The notes: generated by a model from the letters alone, not told the origin. A DNA stretch of 64,000 nt from Liolophura sinensis (GCF_032854445.1 NC_088307.1:13406017-13470016), one strand, 5' to 3'. Counted from the stretch's first letter, positions 35,001-40,577 are shown. A program made the numbers and translations.

Positions 35001-36763
35001 CAACAAGGCTGTCGTATGACCGAAAAATGCTACTAACATTTCTTTAAATAACGGTTAATAATTACAATCAGTCTTGATGTCTCAAAAGCGGTTAGTCACT
35101 ATTTCCCATCAGTTCGTTAATTAATTATTCGTTGGAAACTCATTGAGCGATTGTGTGTTCTTGCAGTTGGTCGGGATCGGTGCCTTTATGATTGCCACGT
35201 GCTTCTTCAGTGTCTACGACATGGCAGTGGACACCCTTTTCCTCTGTTTTCGTAAGATATAGGGTTTTTCTTGTAATTCAGACTCTTCAGTTCAGTTTTA
35301 TTCAACACATGTTAATCAAGGTTTTGTATATTTGACTTAAGCTCTAAGTACAGAATTAAGTTGTGTATAGGTGTTGTACTTAGGATTTAAGTTCAGTATT
35401 CATCCAGTATTTTGTTTGGTTTTGTGTTTACAGGATATATAAACAATCCGGTATTCAACACAATAAGTCTTGTATTGAAGATCTACACAAAATCCAGATT
35501 TTAACACAACTGTCTAACGGTTTATGACTTGAGCAAAATCCAGCGTTCATCACATCTGTCCAAAATTTGTATTTAAGACTTAGGTAATATTCAGTTTTCT
35601 ATATACAGATATCAGGGGATTTGTAATTGACTTAAAGGCCAAGAAATCACAAGAATGAAGTATAAGTCAGCTGAAAGACCATTAAAAACTGTATTTATTT
35701 ATTTAGCTGGATTTATTTTTTCATTCCAGTAAACAGGTTGTAAAACATCAAACTCTACAGTGGTTTGTAGTGAACCAGATGGTATCAATGACGCTACATC
35801 CATATTTTTTGTTGAAATAGCTTGTTTCAATGTCCATTCGCCGAGTGTATTCCTAAATTTATATGTATATGTATGTTTATGAACTGTAGCTGCAGGCTAC
35901 GTGTGCTAAGCGACAAAAGCCTGGTGTAACGTTGCTGGTCACAATATTGCCAGAAAAGGCAAACTTTCAAATGCAGTTTACAAGGTTGGACAAATAGAGG
36001 AACAAATCAAACCATTTTCATGGACAGTGTTTAATGGTCTTTAATCTCACTTTAGTTCTTTCTTGCCTTAAAGGGAAATCCATCATTCAACACCGATTTC
36101 CACAATTTTTTAATTTCTTCAGTCCAAACATAAGAGAAACAGGTCAAATCAAAATTCAGTCGATTTACAATTATGTTTTAGCCCAAGCCAGTTAAGCGAA
36201 AACAGTTTGCTCCTAATTTGCGTTTGTTGTTCATTTTTTAACAACAACTTTGAACAGGTGGTGCTTTCCAATAGCACTTTGATACAGAAATTAATTTTCT
36301 TCTCATAGAAAAGGGCGAATGAACAGGATTTTACGTCCGAGAGCGCTTTACCCCGCTTTTTTCTTCGAACACATGAACATATTCCAGCAACCTGTGGATG
36401 CTCGTGGGTTTCCCCGGGCTATGTCCGGTTTCCTTTCTCCATGATGCTGGCCGCCGTCTTAAAGTGAAATATTCTTGAGTGTGGCGTAACACATCAATCA
36501 AATAAATAAATAAATATATGCTCGAAGAAGAAGAAACACAACAAAAATCAAAGAGCTATAAAGTGATTGAAAAAAAAAAACACCAGTAATCAAAGAGTCA
36601 TGCATTGGTGAAATTATTAACAAACCTACAATTATGTTTTGCTTTCACAGTGGAAGACTTAGAGAGGCACGATGGGTCAGAAGAGAAGCCTTACTACATG
36701 AGCAAAGGTTTGATGAATTTGTTAGGGAAGGAAAACAGTGGCCGAGCAGCTGCCGAGAGATGA
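11006..36763 (+). CDS. SLC44A2: Choline transporter-like protein (SLC44A2/4/5 type), 21 exons
   Basis: Multipass membrane transporter of the CTL/SLC44 family, whose members move choline and, in some cases, ethanolamine or thiamine pyrophosphate across plasma and mitochondrial membranes. I joined 21 exons with GT-AG introns and consistent phases: 707 residues, against about 700 in vertebrate CTL2. Residues 14-39 carry the CTL2/4/5 N-terminal signature (YGYPTPYDPTFKGPIKNR, then CTDVICC). The first membrane segment is at about 34-56. A long, cysteine-rich outer loop follows (57-235, N-glycosylation sites at 132 and 193), then further segments near 236-259, 263-284, 316-340, 363-387, 443-466, 503-521, 598-620 and 640-665. 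A second outer loop (388-440) has sites at 399 and 402. The family core GQMTLAGAFASYYWA is at 463-477 and the LEYLDSKLK, NKNAY and SAKNAF blocks follow. The start is the first in-frame ATG after a stop at 10865. No frameshift or early stop was found. Which vertebrate paralogue is closest is not settled. Confidence 0.97.
11240..12630. repeat. 38-bp minisatellite in SLC44 intron 1, ~36 copies
   Basis: Unit CTGTGATGTAATGTACAGTG then TATCTGTGTGTAACACAT (38 bp). The left 160 bp is diverged. Some units lack the TGTG step (34 bp). The reverse complement has no stop in any frame, which produces spurious - strand frames of 378-451 codons with 38-residue periodicity. These carry no domain and lie in an intron on the opposite strand, so they are not called as genes. 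Confidence 0.95.
12631..13699. other. SLC44 intron 1, no feature recognised
   Basis: Unique AT-rich intron sequence between the 38-bp array and the inverted-repeat element at 13700. Confidence 0.5.
13700..14348. mobile_element. Non-autonomous DNA transposon, 649 bp, 18-bp TIRs
   Basis: Starts CAGGCAGCGAAATTTGGC (13700-13717) and ends with its exact reverse complement (14331-14348). CAATAC flanks both ends (13694-13699 and 14349-14354), a 6-bp target duplication. Both subterminal regions are rich in CGGTTACG or TAACCG words in both orientations, as expected of transposase binding sites. No transposase is encoded; the 90-codon frame inside has no domain. The family is not identified; 6-bp duplications are known from a few superfamilies such as IS3EU and Dada. 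Confidence 0.85.
14355..15552. other. SLC44 intron 1, no gene recognised
   Basis: Contains a stretch (14857-15140) with several short palindromic words (ACCCGCTGATTACGGGT, AGGGCAACTTACCCT) but no coherent element or exon. Confidence 0.45.
15553..15875 (+). mobile_element. SINE-B copy in intron 1
   Basis: tRNA-like head (GGCCTAATGGGTTAGAGCG as A box) and the type-B body with GTCATGTCTGGTGTCTTCGG. The tail is degraded (GATTGCGAAAAAAGTACAAC GTAAAC corresponds to GACTGAAAAATTGTTGAGTA CGACGTTAAAC). Confidence 0.88.
15953..16160 (-). pseudogene. Unidentified exon-like coding fragment
   Basis: Antisense to SLC44 intron 1. About 60 codons run open to a TAG, with balanced codon choice and a globular-looking peptide (FNSYHLEYDDKHKALAQIKD, later TWNEIINIVVECAMLQSHT), unlike the surrounding AT-rich noise. 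No ATG opens the frame; a weak acceptor (ATTATAAATGAG) stands before ACCCGC. It could be a 3'-terminal exon, a retrocopy end or chance. I do not recognise the family. Confidence 0.25.
16262..16352 (+). mobile_element. SINE-A 3' fragment
   Basis: GTGTTGGCCGCCGTCGTTTC then GGTAAAATATTCTTC and a AAATAAAATAAAT end: a short, diverged SINE-A tail. Confidence 0.7.
16851..17140 (+). mobile_element. SINE-A, full length, with poly-G expansion
   Basis: Head GGGGCCTCCGTGGGCGAGGG through tail AAATAAATAAATAAAATAAA. The 8-bp TATATATG flanks it (16841-16848, 17141-17148) as a target duplication. Inside the head a run of about 18 G (16917-16934) replaces normal sequence, a rare internal homopolymer that may also be an assembly weak point. 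Confidence 0.93.
17471..17695 (-). mobile_element. SINE-A, reverse, with internal deletion
   Basis: Tail to head in reverse, including the head end GCGCTAGCGCGCTAACCAAC TGAGCC. The body lacks the GGAAACCCACGACCATCCG segment: CGGGCAGAGCC runs straight into TTCCCACGTACGG. Confidence 0.93.
18045..18350 (+). mobile_element. Diverged SINE (type D) sharing the common tail
   Basis: The head region has a B-box-like GGTTCAGTTC. The 3' part (GTTTTCTCCAACCATAAT ... CGTGGAAATTTCTTAGGCTG GTGTTAAAAACCAATT) aligns with the SINE-A tail. A second, partial copy lies at 45478-45635. Confidence 0.5.
18880..19215. mobile_element. Palindromic element (MITE-like) in intron 1
   Basis: Arms TGTAAAGATCACGAGAAGTG ACTGCACT (18941-18968) and the near-perfect reverse complement (19149-19176, 25 of 28 pairing). 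Between and outside them AAGTGTT/AACACTT words recur in both orientations. No ORF. Outer ends are uncertain. Confidence 0.7.
19268..19316 (+). CDS. SLC44A2: SLC44 exon 2
   Basis: Residues 15-31 (YPTPYDPTFKGPIKN plus split Arg). Acceptor TTCTGTTCACAG, donor GTAAAC. Carries the CTL2/4/5 signature before the first membrane helix. Confidence 0.95.
19705..19911. mobile_element. MITE with 17-bp TIR (AGGGGCCGATTTCACAA) in intron 2
   Basis: AGGGGCCGATTTCACAA at 19705-19721 and its exact reverse complement at 19895-19911, with the next bases also partly pairing (GGCATTCTGAC / AACTGGC). About 207 bp, no ORF. A decayed half of a relative is at 28907-29035. Confidence 0.75.
20160..20310 (-). mobile_element. 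SINE-A, reverse, degraded
   Basis: GGTTGGTGTTTTACCAACCA then GGAATATTTCAC, followed by GGGGGAAACCCACGACCATC CGCAGG. Head lost. Confidence 0.8.
20381..20454 (+). CDS. SLC44A2: SLC44 exon 3
   Basis: Residues 31-56: CTDVICC and the first membrane helix (ILFFIFLAGMVACSALG). Acceptor TTTTCCCCCAG, donor GTGAGA. Confidence 0.96.
20868..21195. mobile_element. Word-repeat element, possible MITE, intron 3
   Basis: Starts ACACTGAAAC and ends near TTGAAGTGT, so the tips pair. The interior is a dense field of TAAACA/TGTTTA words with no regular period. No ORF. It resembles in style the elements at 29690, 40318 and 60453. Confidence 0.45.
21540..21802 (-). mobile_element. SINE-A, full length, next to the exon 4 acceptor
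   Basis: Complete reverse SINE-A (TTTA tail first, head end GCTATCCGACTGAGC last). The 9-bp AATTTTTGT stands at 21531-21539 and 21803-21811, a target duplication. The insertion ends only 22 bp before exon 4, so the SINE occupies the position where the branch point of intron 3 would normally lie. Confidence 0.95.
21825..21903 (+). CDS. SLC44A2: SLC44 exon 4
   Basis: Residues 56-82 (FIHGNPIQLIYPTDSEGNIC then GTGSK). Acceptor TTTTATATATACAG, donor GTAAGT. Start of the first extracellular loop, with the family block IYPTDS. Confidence 0.96.
21904..22709. other. SLC44 intron 4, nothing recognised
   Basis: AT-rich intron; a small imperfect inverted pair (GTACACCATTTTACC / AAAATGGTAGTAC) is the only structure seen. 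Confidence 0.5.
22710..22797 (+). CDS. SLC44A2: SLC44 exon 5
   Basis: Residues 82-111 (NQPNLFFFDLLKCYQSG ... GCPTPQ). Acceptor TTTTTATTTTCAG, donor GTAATG. The CPTPQ motif and Cys are conserved in the family. Confidence 0.96.
23232..23330 (-). mobile_element. SINE-B fragment in intron 5
   Basis: GCCGACGACACCAAACATGA CACTCC followed by CTGGCCGACCAATACTTG matches the reverse of the SINE-B body. The 106-codon - strand frame over it comes from this relic. Confidence 0.5.
23425..23565. repeat. Interspersed repeat R1, copy 1
   Basis: GATGACGGTGTGATAGCCGG then CAAATTGTCACACG ... GAAATACGGCCTCTTGTCA ... GGGTTTTATTCTAACTGT. The same order of blocks recurs at 24800-24920 in the same orientation, and more weakly at 36885-37030. 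No coding potential; class unknown. Confidence 0.7.
23748..23858 (+). CDS. SLC44A2: SLC44 exon 6
   Basis: Residues 112-148 (ICVRECPSSYYVYVES ... CKDSVDVTTTT), phase 0 at both ends. Acceptor CTTTATCTCAG, donor GTCAGT. Carries the conserved ICVxxCP motif and an N-glycosylation site at 132. Confidence 0.96.
24390..24453 (+). CDS. SLC44A2: SLC44 exon 7
   Basis: Residues 149-169 (KDINALVLDEDCAAYTVPSS P). Acceptor GAATATTGCAG, donor GTAAAA. The DxDC-A...VPS block is typical of CTL2/4/5 loop 1. Confidence 0.95.
24800..24920. repeat. Interspersed repeat R1, copy 2
   Basis: CATGACGACGGTGTGATGGT then TGGCAAATGGTCACACGTCA, followed by GAAATACGGTCTCTTGTCAG and GGGTTTTATTTTAACTGT. Direct orientation, about 1.37 kb after copy 1. 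It is followed by a short TATTATACGGCGTTAAAC string that resembles a SINE tail. Confidence 0.7.
25016..25148 (+). CDS. SLC44A2: SLC44 exon 8
   Basis: Residues 170-214 (VLGRCVPSIFSDLVDLAATL ... LLQTSSK). Acceptor AAACATTCCAG, donor GTAAGA. Ends the first outer loop; N-glycosylation site at 193. Confidence 0.94.
25704..25787 (+). CDS. SLC44A2: SLC44 exon 9
   Basis: Residues 214-242 (FLAYFMSAAEFGERIFKDIL DSWWLIL). Acceptor TTCCTTCTTTAAG, donor GTAAGT. The RIFxDxxxSWW block leads into the second membrane helix. Confidence 0.95.
25861..26045 (-). mobile_element. SINE-A, reverse, with internal 25-bp triplication
   Basis: SINE-A tail and body; the GGTGGGAGGAAACCGGG segment is repeated three times at exact 25-bp steps (25921, 25946, 25971). 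The head is missing. The triplication is confined to this copy. Confidence 0.85.
26332..26444 (+). CDS. SLC44A2: SLC44 exon 10
   Basis: Residues 242-280: second and third membrane helices (FLSFIWIVLLRWIAGIIVWV). Acceptor TTCCTTCAAAATACAG, donor GTGAGA. LLRxxAGIxVW is strongly conserved. Confidence 0.96.
26876..27001 (+). CDS. SLC44A2: SLC44 exon 11
   Basis: Residues 280-322 (VYYTVTQYLTLRDHPEYSGL ... NLKETWLGL). Acceptor GCTTTTGTTAG, donor GTGAGT. The TWL block begins the fourth helix. Confidence 0.95.
27190..27745. repeat. Inverted and direct repeats in intron 11
   Basis: AATATTTTTGTATCGTGGGT ATTTGGACCACCTTTTTGG (27193-27240) recurs directly at about 27345-27385 and in reverse (CCAAAGGTGGTCCCAAGTAC) at 27651-27670. 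Between the direct copies are two units of the 30-bp TTCTTCTTTCTGGTCAGTTAC repeat found again at 29090-29465. Possibly a decayed palindromic element. Confidence 0.5.
27746..28284. other. SLC44 intron 11, 3' part, nothing recognised
   Basis: Unique intron sequence. The 79-codon + frame at 28084 has no domain and ends next to exon 12. Confidence 0.45.
28285..28384 (+). CDS. SLC44A2: SLC44 exon 12
   Basis: Residues 322-355: fourth helix (IISSIVLVILVLMLVFLCGR) and the conserved cytoplasmic ALIKE-type block (MAVELIKEGSR). Acceptor TTTCTTTCACCAG, donor GTACAG. Confidence 0.96.
28664..28756 (+). CDS. SLC44A2: SLC44 exon 13
   Basis: Residues 355-386 (AIGKMMSTLFFPLFPFILQL AVIAYWVVSA), fifth helix. 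Acceptor CTTCTCTTTACAG; donor GTATCC is weak but is the only site that keeps phase with exon 14 (Val-Tyr-Ile). Confidence 0.93.
28907..29035. mobile_element. Half copy of the GGGGCCGATTTCACAA MITE
   Basis: GAGGCCGATTCCACAAAATC and an interior (ATTATCTTAAAACAAATGTG) matching the element at 19705 in reverse. The right terminal repeat is not found. Confidence 0.5.
29090..29465. repeat. 30-bp degenerate minisatellite, intron 13
   Basis: About twelve imperfect copies of GATCAGTTACCTTCAACAAT TCTTCTTTCT. It ends about 30 bp before exon 14 and supplies an extended pyrimidine-rich tract to that acceptor. Confidence 0.85.
29496..29601 (+). CDS. SLC44A2: SLC44 exon 14
   Basis: Residues 386-421 (YIASMGSPQSYTNGTNTTDD ... 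IKRIPCEDT): second outer loop with two N-glycosylation sites (399, 402). Acceptor TTTACTCTACCCAG, donor GTAAGT. Confidence 0.94.
29685..29935. mobile_element. Palindromic MITE-like element, copy 1 (intron 14)
   Basis: Long imperfect arms: CACAGAAAGTCTGTTGC ... GTGCTGGAATGTATTCTG (29701-29753) and its reverse complement (29868-29921). Tips resemble TACACTCAAAAA. The interior is rich in ATTCTGTTA words. A homologous copy is at 40318-40565. Confidence 0.75.
30364..30416 (+). CDS. SLC44A2: SLC44 exon 15
   Basis: Residues 422-439 (GNAHVSDICSFVKYGGDK). Acceptor TTTTGATTTGACAG, donor GTAAGT. Corresponds to the C-x-F-x-YGG end of the second outer loop. A G-rich array starts right after the donor. 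Confidence 0.94.
30425..30665 (+). repeat. G-rich degenerate minisatellite after exon 15
   Basis: Purine-rich repeats of GGGAGGGAGG, CGTGGGTATGGGAG and ACGTGGGTGGGGAAGGAG, roughly 25-30 bp apart. The transcribed strand of SLC44 pre-mRNA would carry many GGG runs with short spacers, a pattern able to form G-quadruplexes, 8 nt after the exon 15 donor. Confidence 0.85.
31008..31170 (+). mobile_element. SINE-A, 5'-truncated, intron 15
   Basis: Body from CTCTCCGGCCGTACGTGGGG to tail CGTAAAACACCAACCAAATA AATAAATAA. Confidence 0.92.
31340..31665 (+). mobile_element. SINE-B, full length, intron 15
   Basis: Head GGTGGCCTAGTGGTTAGAGC GTCCGCCTCGAAGG (good A box, B-box-like GAGTCGGGTC). Body with TCTCGTGTCTTCGGTGTGGT. 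Tail ACTGAAAAATAGTTAAGTAC GACATTAAACCCCAATC then CATGCATACATGC. Confidence 0.92.
32002..32307 (+). CDS. SLC44A2: SLC44 exon 16
   Basis: Residues 439-541, the largest and most conserved exon. Sixth helix (LFMFFWCLNFVIALGQ), the family core GQMTLAGAFASYYWA at 463-477, the KPRDIPTFPL turn, and the seventh helix (SLAFGSLLVAIVQLVR) followed by VFLEYLDSKLK. Acceptor TGTTGTTTGTACAG, donor GTACTT. Confidence 0.97.
32488..32570 (-). mobile_element. SINE-A tail, reverse, intron 16
   Basis: TTTATTTATTTAATTGGTGT then TTTACGCCGTACTCAAG and CGGTGGCCAGCACTATGATG: the last ~80 bp of SINE-A. Confidence 0.9.
32806..32949 (+). CDS. SLC44A2: SLC44 exon 17
   Basis: Residues 541-589 ([28 protein letters not shown] ... 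FLLIMRNIV). Acceptor TTTCGGCTTCAG, donor GTAAGT. Near-invariant family region ([19 protein letters not shown]). Confidence 0.97.
33177..33319. mobile_element. Hairpin element in intron 17
   Basis: 37-bp arms (33177-33213 and 33283-33319), AAAATTCCC ... CTATGGAAGCCGGATAAGGA CA, pair at 32 positions. The loop is GC-rich (CCCGCGCC / GGGGCGCG) and pairs further, so nearly the whole 143 bp can fold. Function unknown; probably a short foldback transposon. Confidence 0.75.
33466..33635 (+). mobile_element. SINE-A, 3'-truncated, intron 17
   Basis: Head (GGGACTTCCGTGGCGGAGAG then GTTAACGGGCCAGCG) and body through CATGGGTTTCATCAGGC. The tail is missing, so it was cut after insertion rather than during priming. 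Confidence 0.8.
33991..34061 (+). CDS. SLC44A2: SLC44 exon 18
   Basis: Residues 589-613 (TVVLDRVADFVLFLSKIFVT AAA). Acceptor TTTTGTTTTTCAG, donor GTGAGT. Confidence 0.95.
34334..34422 (+). CDS. SLC44A2: SLC44 exon 19
   Basis: Residues 613-642 (VGAFFWFQGRVPFFREYVPN LNYYWTPIV). Acceptor TTTACCTTCCAG, donor GTAAGA. LNYYWxPI is a family hallmark. A run of G (34249-34262) lies 70 bp upstream. Confidence 0.96.
34423..35166. other. SLC44 intron 19, nothing recognised
   Basis: AT-rich intron with no mobile element recognised. Confidence 0.5.
35167..35251 (+). CDS. SLC44A2: SLC44 exon 20
   Basis: Residues 643-671 (LVGIGAFMIATCFFSVYDMA VDTLFLCF), last membrane helix with the conserved FSVYxMxVDTLFLCF. 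Acceptor GTGTTCTTGCAG, donor GTAAGA. Confidence 0.97.
35270..35620. repeat. Degenerate ~48-bp repeat, intron 20
   Basis: Loose recurrence of ATTCAACACA, AAAATCCAGxxTTxA and TTTAAGACTTAGG-like words. Too diverged to define a unit with certainty. Confidence 0.35.
36383..36516 (+). mobile_element. SINE-A, 5'-truncated, intron 20
   Basis: CCAGCAACCTGTGGATGCTC through TTCTTGAGTGTGGCG and AAATAAATAAATAAA, about 135 bp before exon 21. Confidence 0.9.
36651..36763 (+). CDS. SLC44A2: SLC44 exon 21 (terminal coding exon)
   Basis: Residues 671-707 and stop (EDLERHDGSEEKPYYMSKGL MNLLGKEN ... AAAER). Acceptor TTTGCTTTCACAG. The LEDLERxDGSxxxPYxMS motif closes the family C-terminus. The polyadenylation site is not clear: AATAAA occurs in a SINE tail near 37917 and at 38464, but neither is decisive. 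Confidence 0.96.
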
Positions 36764-37685
36764 TTAAACGATAATCAATCAATCAATCAGTAATCAAGTG
36801 GGTTACACCTACAAGGAAATCTACCAGTCAGTGAATGCTAACACCGATGAGAAAAGGGGCTGATATTTTGCATGATAAAATACCACAACAAAGAGAGTAA
36901 AATCCGAGCCGCCAGGACAGTTTGATTTTTGTAAAATGGTCACACGTATACACAGCAAATATCAACGACACATGACATGTATTTATAAAAACACACGCAT
37001 TACTGTGCAAACGTCTTGCTGTTTTAATGTGAACGCAGATGTCTTAGCCATAAACATGTTACGTGTTTCTTAATTGTTAAGCCGCAGGAAAGATTGTTGA
37101 GAACCTATTGATTGAACGGTCATATCAACTAGGGGCAATTGGGAAAAAGCGTAACTTCATGTAAAAGCCACATCAAAGAGGCTACAGGGTGAAGAAACAC
37201 ACTGTCATATCCAAACAAGTCCAATGCCCCATTAAAAACACATGCATGTCACTTAAAGAACTACAAATCCAGGTGATAGAAGATATGTATAATCAACGCA
37301 TGTATTATACTTGTTGAATAGTCATAAAAGTCAGAAGAGATTTTACTCATTGAAGAAACGCAACAATAACCAAAGAGGTGTTTCGTTAAACAGCCACACA
37401 AATAATCAGTAAAGGTGTTACCCATTGAAGAAACACACCAATAACCTAAGAGCTGTATATACTTCTATGAAAATTACTCAGTGAAAAAACAAACCGATGA
37501 CCAAAGGGTAATATACTTCATTGAAGAAAAAAGCAAATAACCAAAGAGTTATTTTACTGAAAGCCACACATTTCAGAAAAGCTTTATTGAAGAAAATGAA
37601 AACTTGAATTCTCAACCAAAGAGCCATTCAGCATCCGCATAAGTAAATAGCAGTTCAGTGAAGAAATTATCAAGTATCAATTTGT
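36764..37685. repeat. 3' flank of SLC44 with degenerate ~60-bp repeats
   Basis: Probably 3' UTR and beyond. From about 37170 to 37660 the words TTGAAGAAACACACxAATAA then CCAAAGAG recur every 50-65 bp; the same words occur at 36525-36605, before exon 21, so the terminal exon sits inside this repeat field. A weak third copy of repeat R1 lies at 36885-37030. Confidence 0.45.
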
Positions 37686-37931
37686 TGGCTAGCACTCTTG
37701 TGCAGCGTAGTGACCTCGAAGCCTCTCACTAATGCGGTCACTGTGGGTTCAAGTCCGGCTCATGCTGGCTTCCTCTCAGGCTGTACGTGGGAAGGTTTTC
37801 CTGCCACCTGCCGATGGTTGTGGATTTCCCTCGGGCTCTGCCCGGTTTTCTCCCACCATAATGCTGGCGACCGTCGTGTAAGTGAAATATTCTTAAGTAC
37901 GGGGTAAAACACCAATCAAATAAATAAACAC
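37686..37931 (+). mobile_element. SINE-A, nearly full length
   Basis: Head slightly shortened (GCTAGCACTCTTGTGCAGCG), body with GGTTCAAGTCCGGCTCATGC (good B box), tail with CGGGGTAAAACACCAATC then AAATAAATAAAC. Confidence 0.93.
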
Positions 37932-39039
37932 ATAATCAAGTATCAGTTAATAAATGAAAACTCTCGACAGCTATTATACCTGTTATATAATTAGCGTAGA
38001 AAAATACCTTTGATCTCAAATTTGCATTTGATGTTTTTGTCGATTTCTGTATAGGCCTATGTCGTTTTGACACATTCAGGCGAATAGGTTGTCGCTAGAG
38101 GCAAAAGTACTCCTCATTCATGTTACACGTTTGGCAGTACTTGTGAAACTGCAACGATAAATCGCAGTTTAGTGCAATTCAGAATGTATATTGTATATCT
38201 ATACAGACGTACCAAACACAGAAACTTTATATTCCGATATATACATGTCTTGTATTATGCAAAACATTACAGCTGTCTGACCTGGCATGCTTTACGCTGC
38301 TATGTACCATCGATGTCGTTTTTGCTCTGAGTATTTCCTTCATCTAAGAAAGCTTACTGTGATGGTCGTCATGCTGAATATGTTTGTTTTGTTTTTATAT
38401 ACACAGCACGTGTATATAAGCAAATAAACGTATTTCCCCGTATTTGTCACTGTGCGATATGGCAATAAACCACTGCTGATATTGTATAAAGAAATCTGAT
38501 ACACACTTTGTGATATATACTGCTGTTGATTATTAAATATATCCCCTCGTGCGTGGGGGATATTCATGATGCAAAGAATCGATGGGTTATCTTTGTGATA
38601 TTTGTCATAACAGCATTTTGCTGAAACTCCGTCGATATACTCTGGATATACCGGTAAATATGCTAAAAGCATGCTAAACACACACTCCTGTAGGGAAGAG
38701 TATATTGTTGAATATACTGTTTAAATGCCTATTTATATTACTTTTAAGTTTATGCATATGAACCTTTGAGAATTGTAACAAGGACGCAAAGCGATGCCTT
38801 TGATTGCACTCATTTTAGGTTTATACGCAGTTATATATTAAAAACTAAAAAAGTCAGAACATGTTTTATGAAAAGGCTTTTATTTTAACGCATGTCGATA
38901 TATGTATTTTACCGTGTCTTGTGTAATGACGGCACATCTGCTGAAACAATGTTTCCAGTTGTGTCCATCTTGTATACCATCATAATTTTTTTAAAAATTG
39001 ATTTATAAGGTAGTGTCTTATGTTTAGAATTTACTGTTT
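37932..39039. other. No gene recognised
   Basis: Unique AT-rich sequence after SLC44. A 113-codon - strand frame (38340-38681) has no domain. Possibly part of an extended 3' UTR. Confidence 0.45.
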
Positions 39040-39150
39040 CCTCCGGTCTCTGTCCGGTCTCTTGCCACCATAATGTTTACAGCCGTTGTATAAGTGAAAT
39101 ATTCTTGAATAGGGCGTAAAACGCCCATCAAATAAATAAATAAATAAATA
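39040..39150 (+). mobile_element. SINE-A 3' part
   Basis: CTCTGTCCGGTCTCTTGCCA CCATAATG to CGTAAAACGCCCATC and AAATAAATAAATAAATA. Confidence 0.88.
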
Positions 39151-39728
39151 TGTGTCCTTGCCTGTACATTAATTTGTTAATATTACGTGTATTATTGTTA
39201 TTTTTCTTCAGGATGTTGTTTTAATCTGTGTTTGAGCTGTGTTTTGTCAAGTTAATGTGGATCAATAAATAGTATACGGTAGTGCTAATGTAAACTGCTG
39301 TTTGTCGAAATTTATATACCTCTACATGTCCATAACCCTATCACTGCATTGATGGGGAAGAGGCTATATACGTGTGGAACTGAAAAAACTGAGTTTGGAC
39401 CTGTGCTCTCCAACACTATAGTACATATCTGTGCAGATATGAGAAAATATCTGCCAAAGACCAAAGACAAAGGTCGCATCAGTTAGGTTTTGTTTTTTTT
39501 TTTTGGGGGGGGGGGGGGTTGGGTTTTGTTGTTTGCTGTTTCTTTTAACGAATTTGAACAAATTATGACAGCCCATGTTTGCAAGTGACTTTGATATGAT
39601 CTTAAACTTCCCCAATATAACAATAATACTTTTTTTGATGAATTAAAAAAAACTGTCCTTCTGAGACTTATACGTTTATTTCTTTTGCCCTTTAACTCGG
39701 GTACGTTCACGTTACTGCAAAATACCAA
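39151..39728. other. No gene recognised; T/G homopolymer junction
   Basis: Contains a run of about 14 T followed by about 13 G at 39491-39519. No exon or element is seen otherwise. Confidence 0.5.
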
Positions 39729-39903
39729 GCCCGCTCTTCCTGCATGGACTCTTCTCCAACCGTCCGTAGGATGATCTGATAACCAGCGGATGGTCGTGGG
39801 TATATACAGGGCTCTGCCGGGGTCTCTACCCACCATGACGCTGGCCGTATATAAGTGAAATATTCTTGAGTACGGCGTGAAACAACTATCAAACAAATAA
39901 ATA
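39729..39903 (+). mobile_element. SINE-A, diverged
   Basis: CAACCGTCCGTAGGATGATC, GCGGATGGTCGTGGGTATAT, tail CTTGAGTACGGCGTGAAACA. The head is lost. Confidence 0.85.
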
Positions 39904-40077
39904 CTGCAAAAACATGTAGAGCTTTTGGGTTTTTGCAATTGGAAAGCATTATGCGGCTGCAAAGATATTGGCCTGTATACCCTTAAATTCCGCCCTTAGC
40001 TTCATTAACATATGTATAAAGGCACGCACAATACTGATTGCCCTTACATAAGTGCAGTGACTGTTAATATTGTGCAA

Positions 40078-40300
40078 AAACACATAAATACAGAACAATC
40101 ATGCAAAAGGCAAGCTTAAACACAGGAAAACAGAGCAATCGTGCAAAAAGCTCGCTTAAACACATAAATACGGACCGACCGCCCAAAAGCCCGTTTAAAC
40201 ACATAAATACGGACCGACCGCCCAAAAGCCCGTTTAAACACATAAATACAGACCGACCGCCCAAAAGCCCGTTTAAACACATAAATAAATAACGATCGTG
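40078..40300. repeat. 39-bp minisatellite, about 5 copies
   Basis: Unit ACATAAATACGGACCGACCG then CCCAAAAGCCCGTTTAAAC (39 bp, 13 codons). Three central copies are nearly identical and outer ones decayed. As the length is a multiple of three, both strands stay open for 63-81 codons (for example PPKSPFKHINTDR). I see no evidence of a gene. Confidence 0.93.
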
Positions 40301-40317
40301 CAAACACATGCAAAAAA

Positions 40318-40565
40318 TTAATCTGTTATTATTATGTTAGAATGTATTCTGTTGTTATAATACAATATTCTGTTGTTATAATACAATATTCTGTTGTTAT
40401 AATACAATATTCTGTCATATTCAATATAACATTCTGTTAGTTTATTGGGATCTTTATGTTGAATCAACAGAATATGTGTGTTATATTTAGCAAAGTAATC
40501 TGTCATAGCAGAATACATTCTAGCATCACTCAGACCACAAACTCTATGTTAAAAATAACAGATAA
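40318..40565. mobile_element. Palindromic MITE-like element, copy 2
   Basis: Homologous to 29685-29935: GAATGTATTCTGTTGTTATA near the left, CAGAATACATTCTAGCATCA CTCAGACCACAAACTC near the right. It differs by a threefold ATTCTGTTGTTATAATACAA (21-bp step) in the left half. Confidence 0.75.
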
Positions 40566-40577
40566 CAGTTCCTGAAT

